A stretch of DNA of 10,728 nucleotides from DATBDE01 sp036270095 (GTDB lineage Bacteria > Actinomycetota > Thermoleophilia > Solirubrobacterales > Solirubrobacteraceae). The notes beneath the pieces were generated by a model that worked only from the letters and a program-made list of their open reading frames with translations, ran no database searches and was not told where the DNA came from. Every line of letters starts with the position of its first letter. Within the stretch, counting starts at the first letter, position 1. Positions 1-6,830 of this stretch are shown piece by piece. Made by a program: the position numbers and the translations under genes. The DNA is taken from NCBI GenBank assembly GCA_036270095.1, contig DATBDE010000084.1, positions 1-10,728 of the forward strand. Reading direction: 5' to 3'.

Positions 1-591
1 ACCGCCCGCGCGGCCGGCCTGCTCGTCCTCCTCGACGGCAAGCGCGGCGACGTCGACGTGACCATGGCCGCCTACGCCGACGCGCTCTACGACGTGCTCG
101 GCGCCGACGCGGTCACGGCCAACCCGCTGCTCGGCCGCGACGCGCTCGAGCCGGTGCTCGACCGCGGCGGCACCTTCGTGCTCGTCCGCAACTCCAACCC
201 GGGCGCGGCCGAGCTCCAGGACGCGCGCATGGCCGACGGCGCCACGCTGTCCGAGCACCTGGCCGCGATCGTCGACGAGCTCGGCGCGAGCCGGGTGGGG
301 GACAGCGGCCTCTCCGACGTCGGCGCCGTGGTTGGGGCCACCGCGCCCGAGCAGCTCGAGCGGCTGCGCGACCGAATGCCGCGCGCGCCGATCCTCGTCC
401 CCGGGGTCGGGGCCCAGGGCGGGCGTGTGGAGGACCTGGCGGCGGCCTGGCAGCCGGGTCGCGCGGGGGCGATCGTGAGCGCATCGCGATCGATCGCGCG
501 GGCCCACGAGAAGCGCGGCGACGAGCCCGCGCAGGCGGCGCGCGAAGAGGCCGAGGAGCTGCGGGCCGCCGCGTGGTCGGCGTCGGAGTGA
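1..591 (+). CDS. pyrF: Orotidine 5'-phosphate decarboxylase, 3' part (5' end outside window)
   Basis: The reading frame is open from base 1 and ends at TGA 589-591, giving about 196 residues of the C-terminal part. OMP decarboxylase converts orotidine 5'-phosphate to UMP in the cytosol, the last step of de novo pyrimidine synthesis. The visible active-site stretch LLDGKRGDV (residues 9-17 of the fragment) corresponds to the family's DxKRxDI motif with the catalytic Lys and Asp. The NSNPGA segment near residue 64 and PGVGAQGG near residue 135 resemble the phosphate-binding loops of the bacterial type 2 PyrF subfamily. The alanine and glutamate-rich tail is not conserved. The missing N-terminus would lie upstream of the window. 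The next gene begins 38 bases later with its own possible -10 element, so co-transcription is not certain. The family assignment is firm; the subtype rests on motif style. Confidence 0.9.
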   Translation, partial: TARAAGLLVLLDGKRGDVDVTMAAYADALYDVLGADAVTANPLLGRDALEPVLDRGGTFVLVRNSNPGAAELQDARMADGATLSEHLAAIVDELGASRVGDSGLSDVGAVVGATAPEQLERLRDRMPRAPILVPGVGAQGGRVEDLAAAWQPGRAGAIVSASRSIARAHEKRGDEPAQAAREEAEELRAAAWSASE

Positions 592-614
592 GTCCCGGTG
601 CCCGGTCGCCGCCC

Positions 615-620
615 TATCAT
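615..620 (+). promoter_or_regulatory. -10-like hexamer before the LysM gene
   Basis: TATCAT fits the actinobacterial TAnnnT -10 pattern and ends 9 bases before the ATG at 630. A transcript starting about 7 bases downstream would have almost no leader. No convincing -35 hexamer is seen 16-19 bases upstream. This is a candidate only. Confidence 0.35.
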
Positions 621-629
621 CACGCGTCC

Positions 630-932
630 ATGCGGGACCGCGGACTTGCGCGCTACCTGGCGCCGATCGCGCTGCTGGTGGTCCTCGTCGCGGGCGTCGT
701 GGTCGTCACCTCGAGCGGCGGGAAGGACTCCTCGAACGCCAAGACGGCGACCGCGCCCGACGCGGCGGCGAAGTCCGGCAAGGGCAAGAAGTTCTATCGG
801 GTCAAGCCCGGCGACCTGCTCTCCGAGATTGCGAACAAGTCGGGCGTCACCATGGCGACGATCATCAAGCTCAACCCCGATCTCGACCCGCAGGCGCTGC
901 AGGCCGGACAGCTGATCCGCATCCGGAAGTGA
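630..932 (+). CDS. Small membrane-anchored LysM-domain protein
   Basis: This encodes a 100-residue protein. Residues 1-8 are basic, about residues 9-26 form a hydrophobic membrane segment (APIALLVVLVAGVVVV), and residues 27-52 are a low-complexity Ala/Lys/Ser linker. A single LysM domain fills residues 54-100, with the typical YRVKPGDLLSEIA opening and a PDLDPQALQAGQLIRI closing segment. LysM domains bind N-acetylglucosamine-containing glycans, so the likely role is a cell-envelope protein tethered to the membrane and touching peptidoglycan. The ATG at 630 is chosen because the hydrophobic segment follows at once; an earlier in-frame start at 573 would overlap pyrF and add a segment with no family character. 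The stop TGA (930-932) overlaps the GTG start of the D,D-carboxypeptidase gene, so the two are probably translationally coupled. No catalytic domain is present. Confidence 0.85.
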   Translation: MRDRGLARYLAPIALLVVLVAGVVVVTSSGGKDSSNAKTATAPDAAAKSGKGKKFYRVKPGDLLSEIANKSGVTMATIIKLNPDLDPQALQAGQLIRIRK

Positions 933-2149
933 CCGCCGTGCGTCCGATCCGTCGCACGGCCGTCATCGGCCTCCTCGTCCTGCTCGTCGCGTGGGCCGCG
1001 CCCGCCGCCGCCGCGCCGTCGCCCACACCCGAGCTCAGCGCCAAGAGCGCGATCGTCATCAACGCGGCCAACGGCGAGGTCCTGTACGCGCAGGCGGCGC
1101 ACCGCAAGCGCGCGATCGCGTCGACGACGAAGCTCATGACCGCCCTGCTCACGCTCGAGTCGGTCTCGTTGCGAGACGAGTTCGCGGCGCCGGTCTACCG
1201 CGCGAGCCCGGCGGAGGTGACGATCGGGCTGCAGCCGGGCGAGCGCCTGACCGTGCGCGACCTCATGCGGGCGCTGCTGCTGCCCAGCGCGAACGACGCC
1301 GCCGCGACCCTGGCCCAGGGCGTGGCCGGCTCGCGCGCGCGTTTCGTGCGGATGATGAACCGCCGCGCGCGCCGGCTCGGCCTCTCCGACACCCACTACT
1401 CCAACCCCGTCGGCCTGGACGTCGGGCGCAACTACTCGAGCGCGGCCGACCTCGTGACGCTGGCCCGCCGGCTGCGCCGCGACGCCTTCTTCCGCCACAC
1501 CACCAACCTCGTCCAGGCGCGCCTGCGCAGCGGCAACCACCCGCGCACGGTGGTCAACCGCGACGACCTCGTGGCCAAGTACCGCTTCATCAACGGCGTC
1601 AAGACCGGGCACACGAACAAGGCCGGCTACGTGCTGGTGGGCTCGGGGACGAAGAACGGGGTGACGGTGATCAGCGCCGTGCTCGGCGACCCGACCGAGG
1701 ACGCGCGAGACGCCGACACGCTCACGCTCCTCGACTACGGCCTGTCCCAGCTCAAGCGCGTGACCGCCGTCCGCAAGGGCGAGCGCCTGGGCACGGCAAA
1801 GGTGCGCTACCGCGAGAGCGAGACCATCCCGCTCGTCGCCGGCCGCACGGTGCGCGAGGTCGTGCGTCGCGGCCAGCGCCCGCGCGTCGCCGTGCACGCG
1901 CCCGCCGTCGTCGGCGGTCCCAAGGCGGCGCGGGCGCCGGTGGGCACCGCGCTCGTGCAGGTCGAGGGCCACACGGTCGGGAGGGCACCGGTCCTGACCG
2001 GGAAGAAGGTGCCCGCGATCGGGTTCGTCGACCGCGTGTTCGGTGGTGTCGGAACCCTTACGGTCATCCTCGTGGCGACCGGCCTGCTCGTCGTGGCCTG
2101 TAGCCTGCTCATTGCGATGGGGCGGAGGCGACGGCGGCAGCACGCATGA
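929..2149 (+). CDS. Serine-type D-alanyl-D-alanine carboxypeptidase (peptidase family S11, DacA/DacF-like)
   Basis: This encodes a 406-residue low-molecular-weight penicillin-binding protein that trims the terminal D-Ala from peptidoglycan stem peptides outside the membrane. The N-terminus has a basic start and a hydrophobic signal segment (about residues 11-28, ending AAPAAAAP). All three penicillin-binding motifs are visible: S65-T-T-K68 with the acylated Ser, S120-A-N122, and K225-T-G227. After a basic C-terminal region, residues about 371-393 form a second hydrophobic segment followed by an RRRRR run. This fits a C-terminal membrane anchor with the short tail inside. The GTG start at 929 overlaps the LysM stop (GTGA); GTG 938 is an alternative three codons later. 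The stop overlaps the next ATG (ATGA, 2146-2149), so all three genes look translationally coupled. Which Dac subtype it is cannot be told from sequence alone. Confidence 0.92.
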   Translation: MTAVRPIRRTAVIGLLVLLVAWAAPAAAAPSPTPELSAKSAIVINAANGEVLYAQAAHRKRAIASTTKLMTALLTLESVSLRDEFAAPVYRASPAEVTIGLQPGERLTVRDLMRALLLPSANDAAATLAQGVAGSRARFVRMMNRRARRLGLSDTHYSNPVGLDVGRNYSSAADLVTLARRLRRDAFFRHTTNLVQARLRSGNHPRTVVNRDDLVAKYRFINGVKTGHTNKAGYVLVGSGTKNGVTVISAVLGDPTEDARDADTLTLLDYGLSQLKRVTAVRKGERLGTAKVRYRESETIPLVAGRTVREVVRRGQRPRVAVHAPAVVGGPKAARAPVGTALVQVEGHTVGRAPVLTGKKVPAIGFVDRVFGGVGTLTVILVATGLLVVACSLLIAMGRRRRRQHA

Positions 2150-3105
2150 TCATCACCGTCACGCTCAACGCGGCGATCGACAAGACGCTGGAGGTACCGA
2201 ACTTCCGGCTCGGACGCCGCCATCGCTCGGTCGAGCAGACGACCATGGCCGGGGGCAAGGGCGTCAACGTGGCGCGCGCGCTCAAGCGCCTGGGCCAGCC
2301 CGTGATCGCCACCGGCCTGGCCGGCGGCCCCACCGGCACGCGCATCGTCGAGCAGCTCACCGAGGAGTCGATCCTCAACGACTTCGTCCGCACCCGCGAG
2401 GAGTCGCGCTCGAACACGGCGGTGACGGATCCCACCACCGGCGAGCAGACCGAGATCAACGAGCGCGGACCGGCGGTCACGGCGCAGGAGATCGAGCTGT
2501 TCTGCGACAAGCTCCTGTACCTCGCGCGCGGCGCGCAGATCTGCGTGTTCGCCGGCTCGCTGCCGCGCCGCGTGGAGCCCACGCTGTACGCCGACCTCAT
2601 CCGCGAGCTGCGCAAGCTCGGCGTCACCACGATCGTCGACACCGACGGCGACCCGCTACGCCAGGCCGTGCGGGCCGAGCCAAGCGTGGTCTCGCCCAAC
2701 GTGCTCGAGGCCGAGGAGCTCGTCGGCCACGAGTTCAACGACGACGAGGACCGGCTCATCGCCGTGCGCGAGATGACCGAGCTCGGTGCACGCGAGGCGA
2801 TCATGACCGCCGACGACGGCGGCTTCGCCATGGTGACCGAGGAGGGCGGCTCGCAGCTCTACCGGCTGCGCGTCGATCCGCTCGAGGCGTACTCCGCGGT
2901 GGGCTCCGGCGACGCCTTCCTGGCCGGCTACGTGGCCGCCCGCTACACCGGCCGGCCACCGGCCGAGTGCCTGCGCTTCGGGGTCGCCTGCGGGGCCGAG
3001 TCGACCCAGCACATCGGGGCCGGCGTGATCGACCCGCGCGAGGCCGAACGGCTGGAGTCGGAAATTGCGATCGAGCCCGTGGAGATCCCCGCAGAGGTGT
3101 CTTAG
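2146..3105 (+). CDS. PfkB-family hexose-phosphate kinase (1-phosphofructokinase-like)
   Basis: This encodes a 319-residue cytosolic sugar kinase of the ribokinase/PfkB fold. The start MIITVTLNAAIDKT is typical of the 1-phosphofructokinase/tagatose-6-phosphate kinase branch. The substrate loop GGKGVN lies at residues 36-41, a SPNVLEAEEL segment at 183-192 matches the family's PNxxE motif (N185, E188), and the ATP/anion-hole motif GSGDAF carries the catalytic base D256. Expected chemistry is ATP-dependent phosphorylation of fructose 1-phosphate, or of fructose 6-phosphate or tagatose 6-phosphate. The motifs do not separate these. The length is normal. The ATG overlaps the carboxypeptidase stop by 4 bases. 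There is no fructose PTS gene nearby, so a catabolic fructose role is not supported by context and the substrate remains open. Confidence 0.87.
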   Translation: MIITVTLNAAIDKTLEVPNFRLGRRHRSVEQTTMAGGKGVNVARALKRLGQPVIATGLAGGPTGTRIVEQLTEESILNDFVRTREESRSNTAVTDPTTGEQTEINERGPAVTAQEIELFCDKLLYLARGAQICVFAGSLPRRVEPTLYADLIRELRKLGVTTIVDTDGDPLRQAVRAEPSVVSPNVLEAEELVGHEFNDDEDRLIAVREMTELGAREAIMTADDGGFAMVTEEGGSQLYRLRVDPLEAYSAVGSGDAFLAGYVAARYTGRPPAECLRFGVACGAESTQHIGAGVIDPREAERLESEIAIEPVEIPAEVS

Positions 3106-3113
3106 GCGGCCGC

Positions 3114-3119
3114 TACAGT
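3114..3119 (+). promoter_or_regulatory. -10-like hexamer directly before guaB3
   Basis: TACAGT matches TAnnnT and ends 6 bases before the ATG at 3126, so a transcript starting at the normal distance would begin at or next to the start codon (leaderless). There is no Shine-Dalgarno-like sequence in the 20-base gap after the kinase stop, which agrees with this. No clear -35 hexamer is visible. Confidence 0.45.
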
Positions 3120-3125
3120 GCCTTC

Positions 3126-4337
3126 ATGGAAGTAGAGATCGGCCGCGGTAAGAAGGCGCGACGCGCCTACGGGTTCGACGACATCGCCATCGTCCCCTCG
3201 CGCCGCACTCGCGACCCCGACGACATCGACATCTCCTGGAAGCTCGGCGACTATCGCTTCGAGCTCCCGCTCCTCGGCGCCGCGATGGACGGCGTCATCT
3301 CCCCGCAGACCGCCGGCGCCCTCGGCCGCCTGGGCGGGCTCGGGGTGCTCAACCTCGAGGGCATCTGGACCCGTTACGAGGACGCCGGCGAGCAGCTTGC
3401 GCGCATCGCCCAGCTGCCCAAGGAGCTCGCCACGCGCGAGATGCAGGAGATCTACGCGGAGCCGATCAAGCCCGAGCTGATCGCGCAGCGGATCGCCGAG
3501 ATCAAGGAGCAGGGCGTCGTCGTGGCGGCCTCGCTCACGCCGCAGAAGGTGCGCCACTACTACGAGGACGTGCTCGAGGCCGGCCTCGACGTGCTCGTCA
3601 TCCAGGGCACGGTGATCTCGGCCGAGCACGTCTCCTCCGACGAGGAGCGCCCGCCGCTGAACCTCAAGGAGTTCTGCCGCGAGCTGCCGATCCCGGTCGT
3701 CGTGGGCGGCTGCGCCTCCTACCACACGGGCCTGCACCTTATGCGCACGGGCGCCGCCGCCGTCCTCGTCGGCGTGGGGCCGGGCGCGGCGTGCACGACC
3801 CGCGGCGTGCTCGGCATCGGCGTGCCCCAGGCGACCGCGATCGCCGACGTGGCCGCGGCGCGCTCGCAGCACATGCTCGAGACCGGCGACTACGTGAAGG
3901 TCATCGCCGACGGCGGCATGCGCAACGGCGGCGACGTGGCCAAGGCCATCGCCTGCGGCGCAGACGCCGTGATGCTCGGGTCGCCCTTGGCCCGCGCGTA
4001 CGAGGCGCCGGGGCGCGGCTACCACTGGGGCATGGCGACGTTCCACCCGACGCTTCCGCGCGGTGCCCGCGTGGCCACGATCCAGAACGGCACGCTGGAG
4101 GAGATCCTCGTCGGGCCCGCGCGCGAGAACGACGGCACCTTCAACCTCTTCGGCGGCCTGCGCACGTCGATGGCGACGACCGGCTACCGCGACATCGCGG
4201 AGTTCAACCGCGCCGAGCTGATGGTCGCGCCCGCCCTGCAGACCGAGGGCAAGCAGCTGCAGCGCTCGCAGGAGGTCGGCATGGGGTCCAATGGCCGGGC
4301 ACAGGTCGTCACGGCGGAGGCCATTGTCAGCGACTGA
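3126..4337 (+). CDS. guaB3: GuaB3-type IMP dehydrogenase (no CBS domains)
   Basis: This encodes a 403-residue TIM-barrel protein of the IMP dehydrogenase/GMP reductase family, acting in the cytosol on the branch from IMP to XMP. The N-terminus (RRAYGFDDIAIVPSRRTRDP) has the IMPDH-like opening. The catalytic-loop motif GPGAACTTRGVLG places the nucleophile at C223. IADGGMRNGGDVAKAIACGADAVMLG (about residues 261-286) is the phosphate-binding half of the barrel. The two CBS domains of classical GuaB, normally inserted after about residue 100, are absent, which explains the shorter length and is the hallmark of the GuaB3 subgroup of actinobacteria and cyanobacteria. Cyanobacterial GuaB3 has been reported as a genuine IMP dehydrogenase; earlier actinobacterial annotations call it only IMPDH-related. 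Direct adjacency to guaA, the next enzyme, supports the IMPDH role here. The ATG at 3126 is the first start after the upstream stop and gives the expected N-terminus. Confidence 0.92.
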   Translation: MEVEIGRGKKARRAYGFDDIAIVPSRRTRDPDDIDISWKLGDYRFELPLLGAAMDGVISPQTAGALGRLGGLGVLNLEGIWTRYEDAGEQLARIAQLPKELATREMQEIYAEPIKPELIAQRIAEIKEQGVVVAASLTPQKVRHYYEDVLEAGLDVLVIQGTVISAEHVSSDEERPPLNLKEFCRELPIPVVVGGCASYHTGLHLMRTGAAAVLVGVGPGAACTTRGVLGIGVPQATAIADVAAARSQHMLETGDYVKVIADGGMRNGGDVAKAIACGADAVMLGSPLARAYEAPGRGYHWGMATFHPTLPRGARVATIQNGTLEEILVGPARENDGTFNLFGGLRTSMATTGYRDIAEFNRAELMVAPALQTEGKQLQRSQEVGMGSNGRAQVVTAEAIVSD

Positions 4338-5982
4338 CGTCGACGCGCCTGGCGTCGTCCTCGGTCGCTCGCGTGCGGAGCACGCCACGCGGGAGGGTTC
4401 TGGGCCGGTCTCTCAGCCAGGCACGCCGACGACAGTCGCTGAGCAGATCGTCGTCCTCGACTACGGGGGCCAGTACTCGCAGCTGATCGCGCGCCGCGTG
4501 CGCGAGCTGGGCGTGTTCTCCGAGCTGCTGCCCCACCACGTCGCGCTCGAGGAGGTCGAGCGGCGCCGCCCCCGCGGGCTCATCCTCTCCGGCGGGCCCG
4601 CCTCGGTGTACGCCGACGGAGCGCCGAAGCTCGACCAGCGCCTGCTCGACCTCGGCATCCCGGTGCTGGGCATCTGCTACGGCATGCAGCTCATCGCCCA
4701 CGACCTCGGCGGCCGCGTCGAGAGCGCCGAGGTGGGCGAGTTCGGGCGCTCCGAGCTGACCGTCAACGAGCCCGGGCGCCTGCTCGCCGGCCTGCCGCGG
4801 GAGCAGACCTGCTGGATGTCGCACCGGGACACGGTCTTCGCGCCGCCGCCGGAGTTCACCGCGCTGGCGGCCTCGACGCAGTCGCCGGTGGCGGCGTTCG
4901 AGTCGCTCGAGCGCGGGATCTACGGCATCCAGTTCCACCCCGAGGTCGTCCACACGCCCTACGGCAACCAGGTGCTCGAGCGCTTCCTCACCGACGTCTG
5001 CGGGTGCGAGGCAACGTGGTCGGCGGCGTCGATCATCGACGAGCAGGTCGAGCGCATCCGCGCCCGGGTCGGCGACGCCAAGGTCATCTGCGGGCTGTCC
5101 GGTGGCGTGGATTCGTCGGTGGCGGCCATGCTCGTGCACCGCGCGATCGGCGACCAGCTGACGTGCGTGTTCGTCGACCACGGGCTCATGCGCAAGAACG
5201 AGCGCGAGCAGGTCATCGCGGCCTTCCGCGACCGCTTCCGCGTGCCGCTGGTCGCCGTCGACGCCTCCGACCGCTTCCTGGGCAAGCTCGCCGGCGTCTC
5301 CGACCCCGAGACCAAGCGCAAGATCATCGGCACCGAGTTCATCCGCGTCTTCGAGGAGGAGGCCTCGCGGATCGAGGCCCGTGAGGTCGGCGTGCGCTTC
5401 CTCGTCCAGGGCACGCTGTACTCCGACGTGATCGAGTCCGGCGGCGGCACCGGAGCGGCGACGATCAAGTCCCACCACAACGTCGGCGGCCTGCCCGACG
5501 ACCTCGAGTTCGAGCTCATCGAGCCGCTGCGCGCGCTGTTCAAGGACGAGGTGCGGGCGGTCGGCGCCGAGCTCGGGCTGCCCGAGCGGCTGGTCTGGCG
5601 CCAGCCCTTCCCCGGCCCGGGCCTGGCCATCCGCATCGTGGGCGGTGAGGCCACGCGCGAGCGCCTAGACACGCTGCGCGACGCCGACGCGATCCTGCAG
5701 GACGAGATCCGTTCGGCCAGCCTGTACCGCGAGCTCTGGCAGTCGTTCTGCGTGCTCCCCGACGTCCGCACGGTGGGCGTGCAGGGCGACGAGCGCACCT
5801 ACGGCAACGTCGTCGTGATCCGCGCGGTGACCTCCGACGACGCGATGACCGCCGACTGGGCGCGCCTGCCCTACGACCTGCTCGAGCGCATCGCCTCGCG
5901 CATGATCAACGAGATCCGCGAGGTCAACCGGGTGGTGCTGGACATCACGTCCAAGCCTCCCGGCACCATCGAGTGGGAGTGA
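4324..5982 (+). CDS. guaA: GMP synthase (glutamine-hydrolysing)
   Basis: This enzyme converts XMP to GMP using glutamine-derived ammonia and ATP. A class I glutamine amidotransferase domain comes first: IVVLDYGGQYSQLIARRVRE begins near residue 42, and the triad is visible as C118 in GICYGMQ and H205/E207 in FHPEV. The ATP-pyrophosphatase domain has the P-loop S259-GGVDSS. The C-terminal dimerisation domain contains PFPGPGLAIRI and ends with the canonical PGTIEWE. The start is uncertain. TTG 4324 has GGAGG at 4316-4320 but only 3 bases of spacing, and overlaps the guaB3 stop by 14 bases. ATG 4291 in the same frame is the alternative. After 4324 there is no ATG, GTG or TTG in this frame before the conserved core, so the protein carries about 40 unconserved residues at its N-terminus. 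With TTG it has 552 residues against a usual 510-525. Confidence 0.93.
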   Translation: MSATDVDAPGVVLGRSRAEHATREGSGPVSQPGTPTTVAEQIVVLDYGGQYSQLIARRVRELGVFSELLPHHVALEEVERRRPRGLILSGGPASVYADGAPKLDQRLLDLGIPVLGICYGMQLIAHDLGGRVESAEVGEFGRSELTVNEPGRLLAGLPREQTCWMSHRDTVFAPPPEFTALAASTQSPVAAFESLERGIYGIQFHPEVVHTPYGNQVLERFLTDVCGCEATWSAASIIDEQVERIRARVGDAKVICGLSGGVDSSVAAMLVHRAIGDQLTCVFVDHGLMRKNEREQVIAAFRDRFRVPLVAVDASDRFLGKLAGVSDPETKRKIIGTEFIRVFEEEASRIEAREVGVRFLVQGTLYSDVIESGGGTGAATIKSHHNVGGLPDDLEFELIEPLRALFKDEVRAVGAELGLPERLVWRQPFPGPGLAIRIVGGEATRERLDTLRDADAILQDEIRSASLYRELWQSFCVLPDVRTVGVQGDERTYGNVVVIRAVTSDDAMTADWARLPYDLLERIASRMINEIREVNRVVLDITSKPPGTIEWE

Positions 5983-6099
5983 TTCTGGCGGGCGCCTGGA
6001 CGCCGCTGCCTGCGTCCTCGGGGGTGGGCCGCGCGAAGCACTGTCCCATCCCCTGCGTCCTTGGCAGCGACGCCCCGCCGCACCCAGAATCACTCCCAC
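5973..6099 (+). repeat. Long inverted-repeat structure spanning the guaA stop codon
   Basis: A perfect 16-base inverted repeat, GTGGGAGTGATTCTGG at 5973-5988 and its complement at 6084-6099, brackets 95 bases that fold further. CGCTGCC (6004-6010) pairs with GGCAGCG (6063-6069). GGGGGTGGG (6020-6028) pairs with CCCATCCCC (6045-6053) with one G-U pair. Between these helices lie two 9-base strands that are near-identical direct repeats, TGCGTCCTC (6011-6019) and TGCGTCCTT (6054-6062). The left outer arm includes the last codons and stop of guaA (TGA 5980-5982). As RNA it would form a strong 3' hairpin. It could terminate transcription, protect the mRNA end, or be an unrecognised RNA or repeat element. 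No T-run follows directly, so it is not a standard intrinsic terminator. I do not recognise it as a known RNA family. Confidence 0.75.
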
Positions 6100-6231
6100 C
6101 TCCTGAGTGCAGCGCGCCTCGACGAATATCGGTCCCAAGGCTCTGTCTTTTTGCCTTGACGCGTCGCCAAAAACGCGCGAGCCTCGCCCGCTTGGAGAGG
6201 TTGCGCCTTCAGGGAAGAACGTCCGCACGAG
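6100..6231. other. Non-coding gap between the guaA hairpin and the next gene
   Basis: This stretch is visibly less GC-rich than the rest of the window and holds a T5 run (6148-6152) and an A5 run (about 6169-6173). CAAGGC at 6136-6141 and GCCTTG at 6153-6158 form a 6-base stem around an 11-base loop that contains the T-run, so it does not have standard terminator form. TTGACG at 6157-6162 resembles a -35 hexamer but no TAnnnT follows at 16-19 bases. AGGGAAG at 6211-6217 is a weak, distant ribosome-binding candidate for the ATG at 6232. Confidence 0.4.
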
Positions 6232-6795
6232 ATGTCGCGTCGCGCTGATCGCTTCGTGACGGGATTGGTGCTCGCGGGAGTGCACCGGCTGGACGCCCCG
6301 CTGCACCTGCCGCCGCTGCGTCGCGTCGTCGCGACCGCGCGCGCATGTCGCTTCGACCAGCTGATGGTCGCCTTCGGCGGCGCTGCCGCCGCGGTGACCG
6401 GCCTCGACTTCTCCGGCGCCGATGTCGTCCTCGGCACCGGCGGGGCCTCCTGCCTCGTCACCGCCCTGAACCGGCTCGACCCGCGCACGGACGTGCTCGT
6501 CCTGCTGCTCGGCGACCAGCCGGGCGTGACCCCGGCCACGGTCCAGACGCTGGTCGACGGCATGGGCGCGGGCGAGGTCGCTGCCTGCGGCTACGCGAGC
6601 GGCCGCGGCCATCCGCTCGCCTTCGGCCGCGAGGCGTTCCACGAGCTCACGACGCTGGACGAGCCTGCCGGCGTGTGGAAGCTGCTCGACCGTCATCGCG
6701 ACGCCGTCGTCGACGTCCCCATGGCGCAGCGCCCGCCACGCGACGAGGACGTCTGGTCGGGATATGGCGTTCCCGCGCCAGTCCTTGACGCCTGA
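6232..6795 (+). CDS. MobA-like nucleotidyltransferase-fold protein with eroded active-site signature
   Basis: This encodes a 187-residue protein of the MobA/MocA-like NTP transferase family, whose members move nucleotidyl groups onto molybdopterin or sugar phosphates. Recognisable parts are the first beta strand (TGLVLAG, residues 10-16), the segment RRVVATARA, the metal-binding strand VLVLLLGDQPGVTP (about 88-101) and the RGHPLAF element near residue 125. The length matches the family. However, the LAAGxSxRMGxPK nucleotide-binding signature expected after the first strand is replaced by LAGVHRLDAPLHLPP, with no GxxRxG and no following Lys. The usual C-terminal DVDTPED motif reads DEDVWSGY. 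This points to a changed function or lost catalysis in an intact reading frame. No molybdenum-cofactor gene is nearby. ATG 6232 has only a weak ribosome-binding site; GTG 6256 is possible but would begin directly at the first strand. I am sure of the fold family and unsure of activity. Confidence 0.7.
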   Translation: MSRRADRFVTGLVLAGVHRLDAPLHLPPLRRVVATARACRFDQLMVAFGGAAAAVTGLDFSGADVVLGTGGASCLVTALNRLDPRTDVLVLLLGDQPGVTPATVQTLVDGMGAGEVAACGYASGRGHPLAFGREAFHELTTLDEPAGVWKLLDRHRDAVVDVPMAQRPPRDEDVWSGYGVPAPVLDA

Positions 6796-6815
6796 GCGCC
6801 GCAGGGGCGTACCAT
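6785..6815 (+). promoter_or_regulatory. Sigma70-type promoter for the NfeD-slipin operon
   Basis: TTGACG (6785-6790) and TACCAT (6810-6815) are separated by 19 bases, close to the housekeeping consensus. The -35 lies inside the 3' end of the upstream gene. Transcription would start near 6822, and AAGAGGA (6821-6827) precedes the ATG at 6831 at short spacing, giving a leader of only about 9 bases. This is the best-matching promoter in the window along with that at 9131-9159. Confidence 0.6.
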
Positions 6816-6830
6816 CACGTAAGAGGACTG

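Noticed and set aside
485..498. 14-base palindrome CGCGATCGATCGCG inside pyrF
   Set aside because: It lies in coding sequence made of GC-rich codons, resembles common GATC-type motifs, and has no partner copies or regulatory context in the window.
2043..3125. Upstream extension of the guaB3 frame through the kinase gene
   Set aside because: The frame stays open by base composition only; the residues are Arg/Gly/Ala-rich without family similarity, while the overlapping frame encodes a clear PfkB kinase.
6136..6158. CAAGGC/GCCTTG stem with a T-rich loop as an intrinsic terminator
   Set aside because: The T-run is in the loop and not after the stem, and the stem is only 6 pairs; the form does not fit a terminator on either strand.
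6157..6190. TTGACG at 6157 as a promoter for the nucleotidyltransferase-like gene
   Set aside because: No TAnnnT hexamer is found 16-19 bases downstream.
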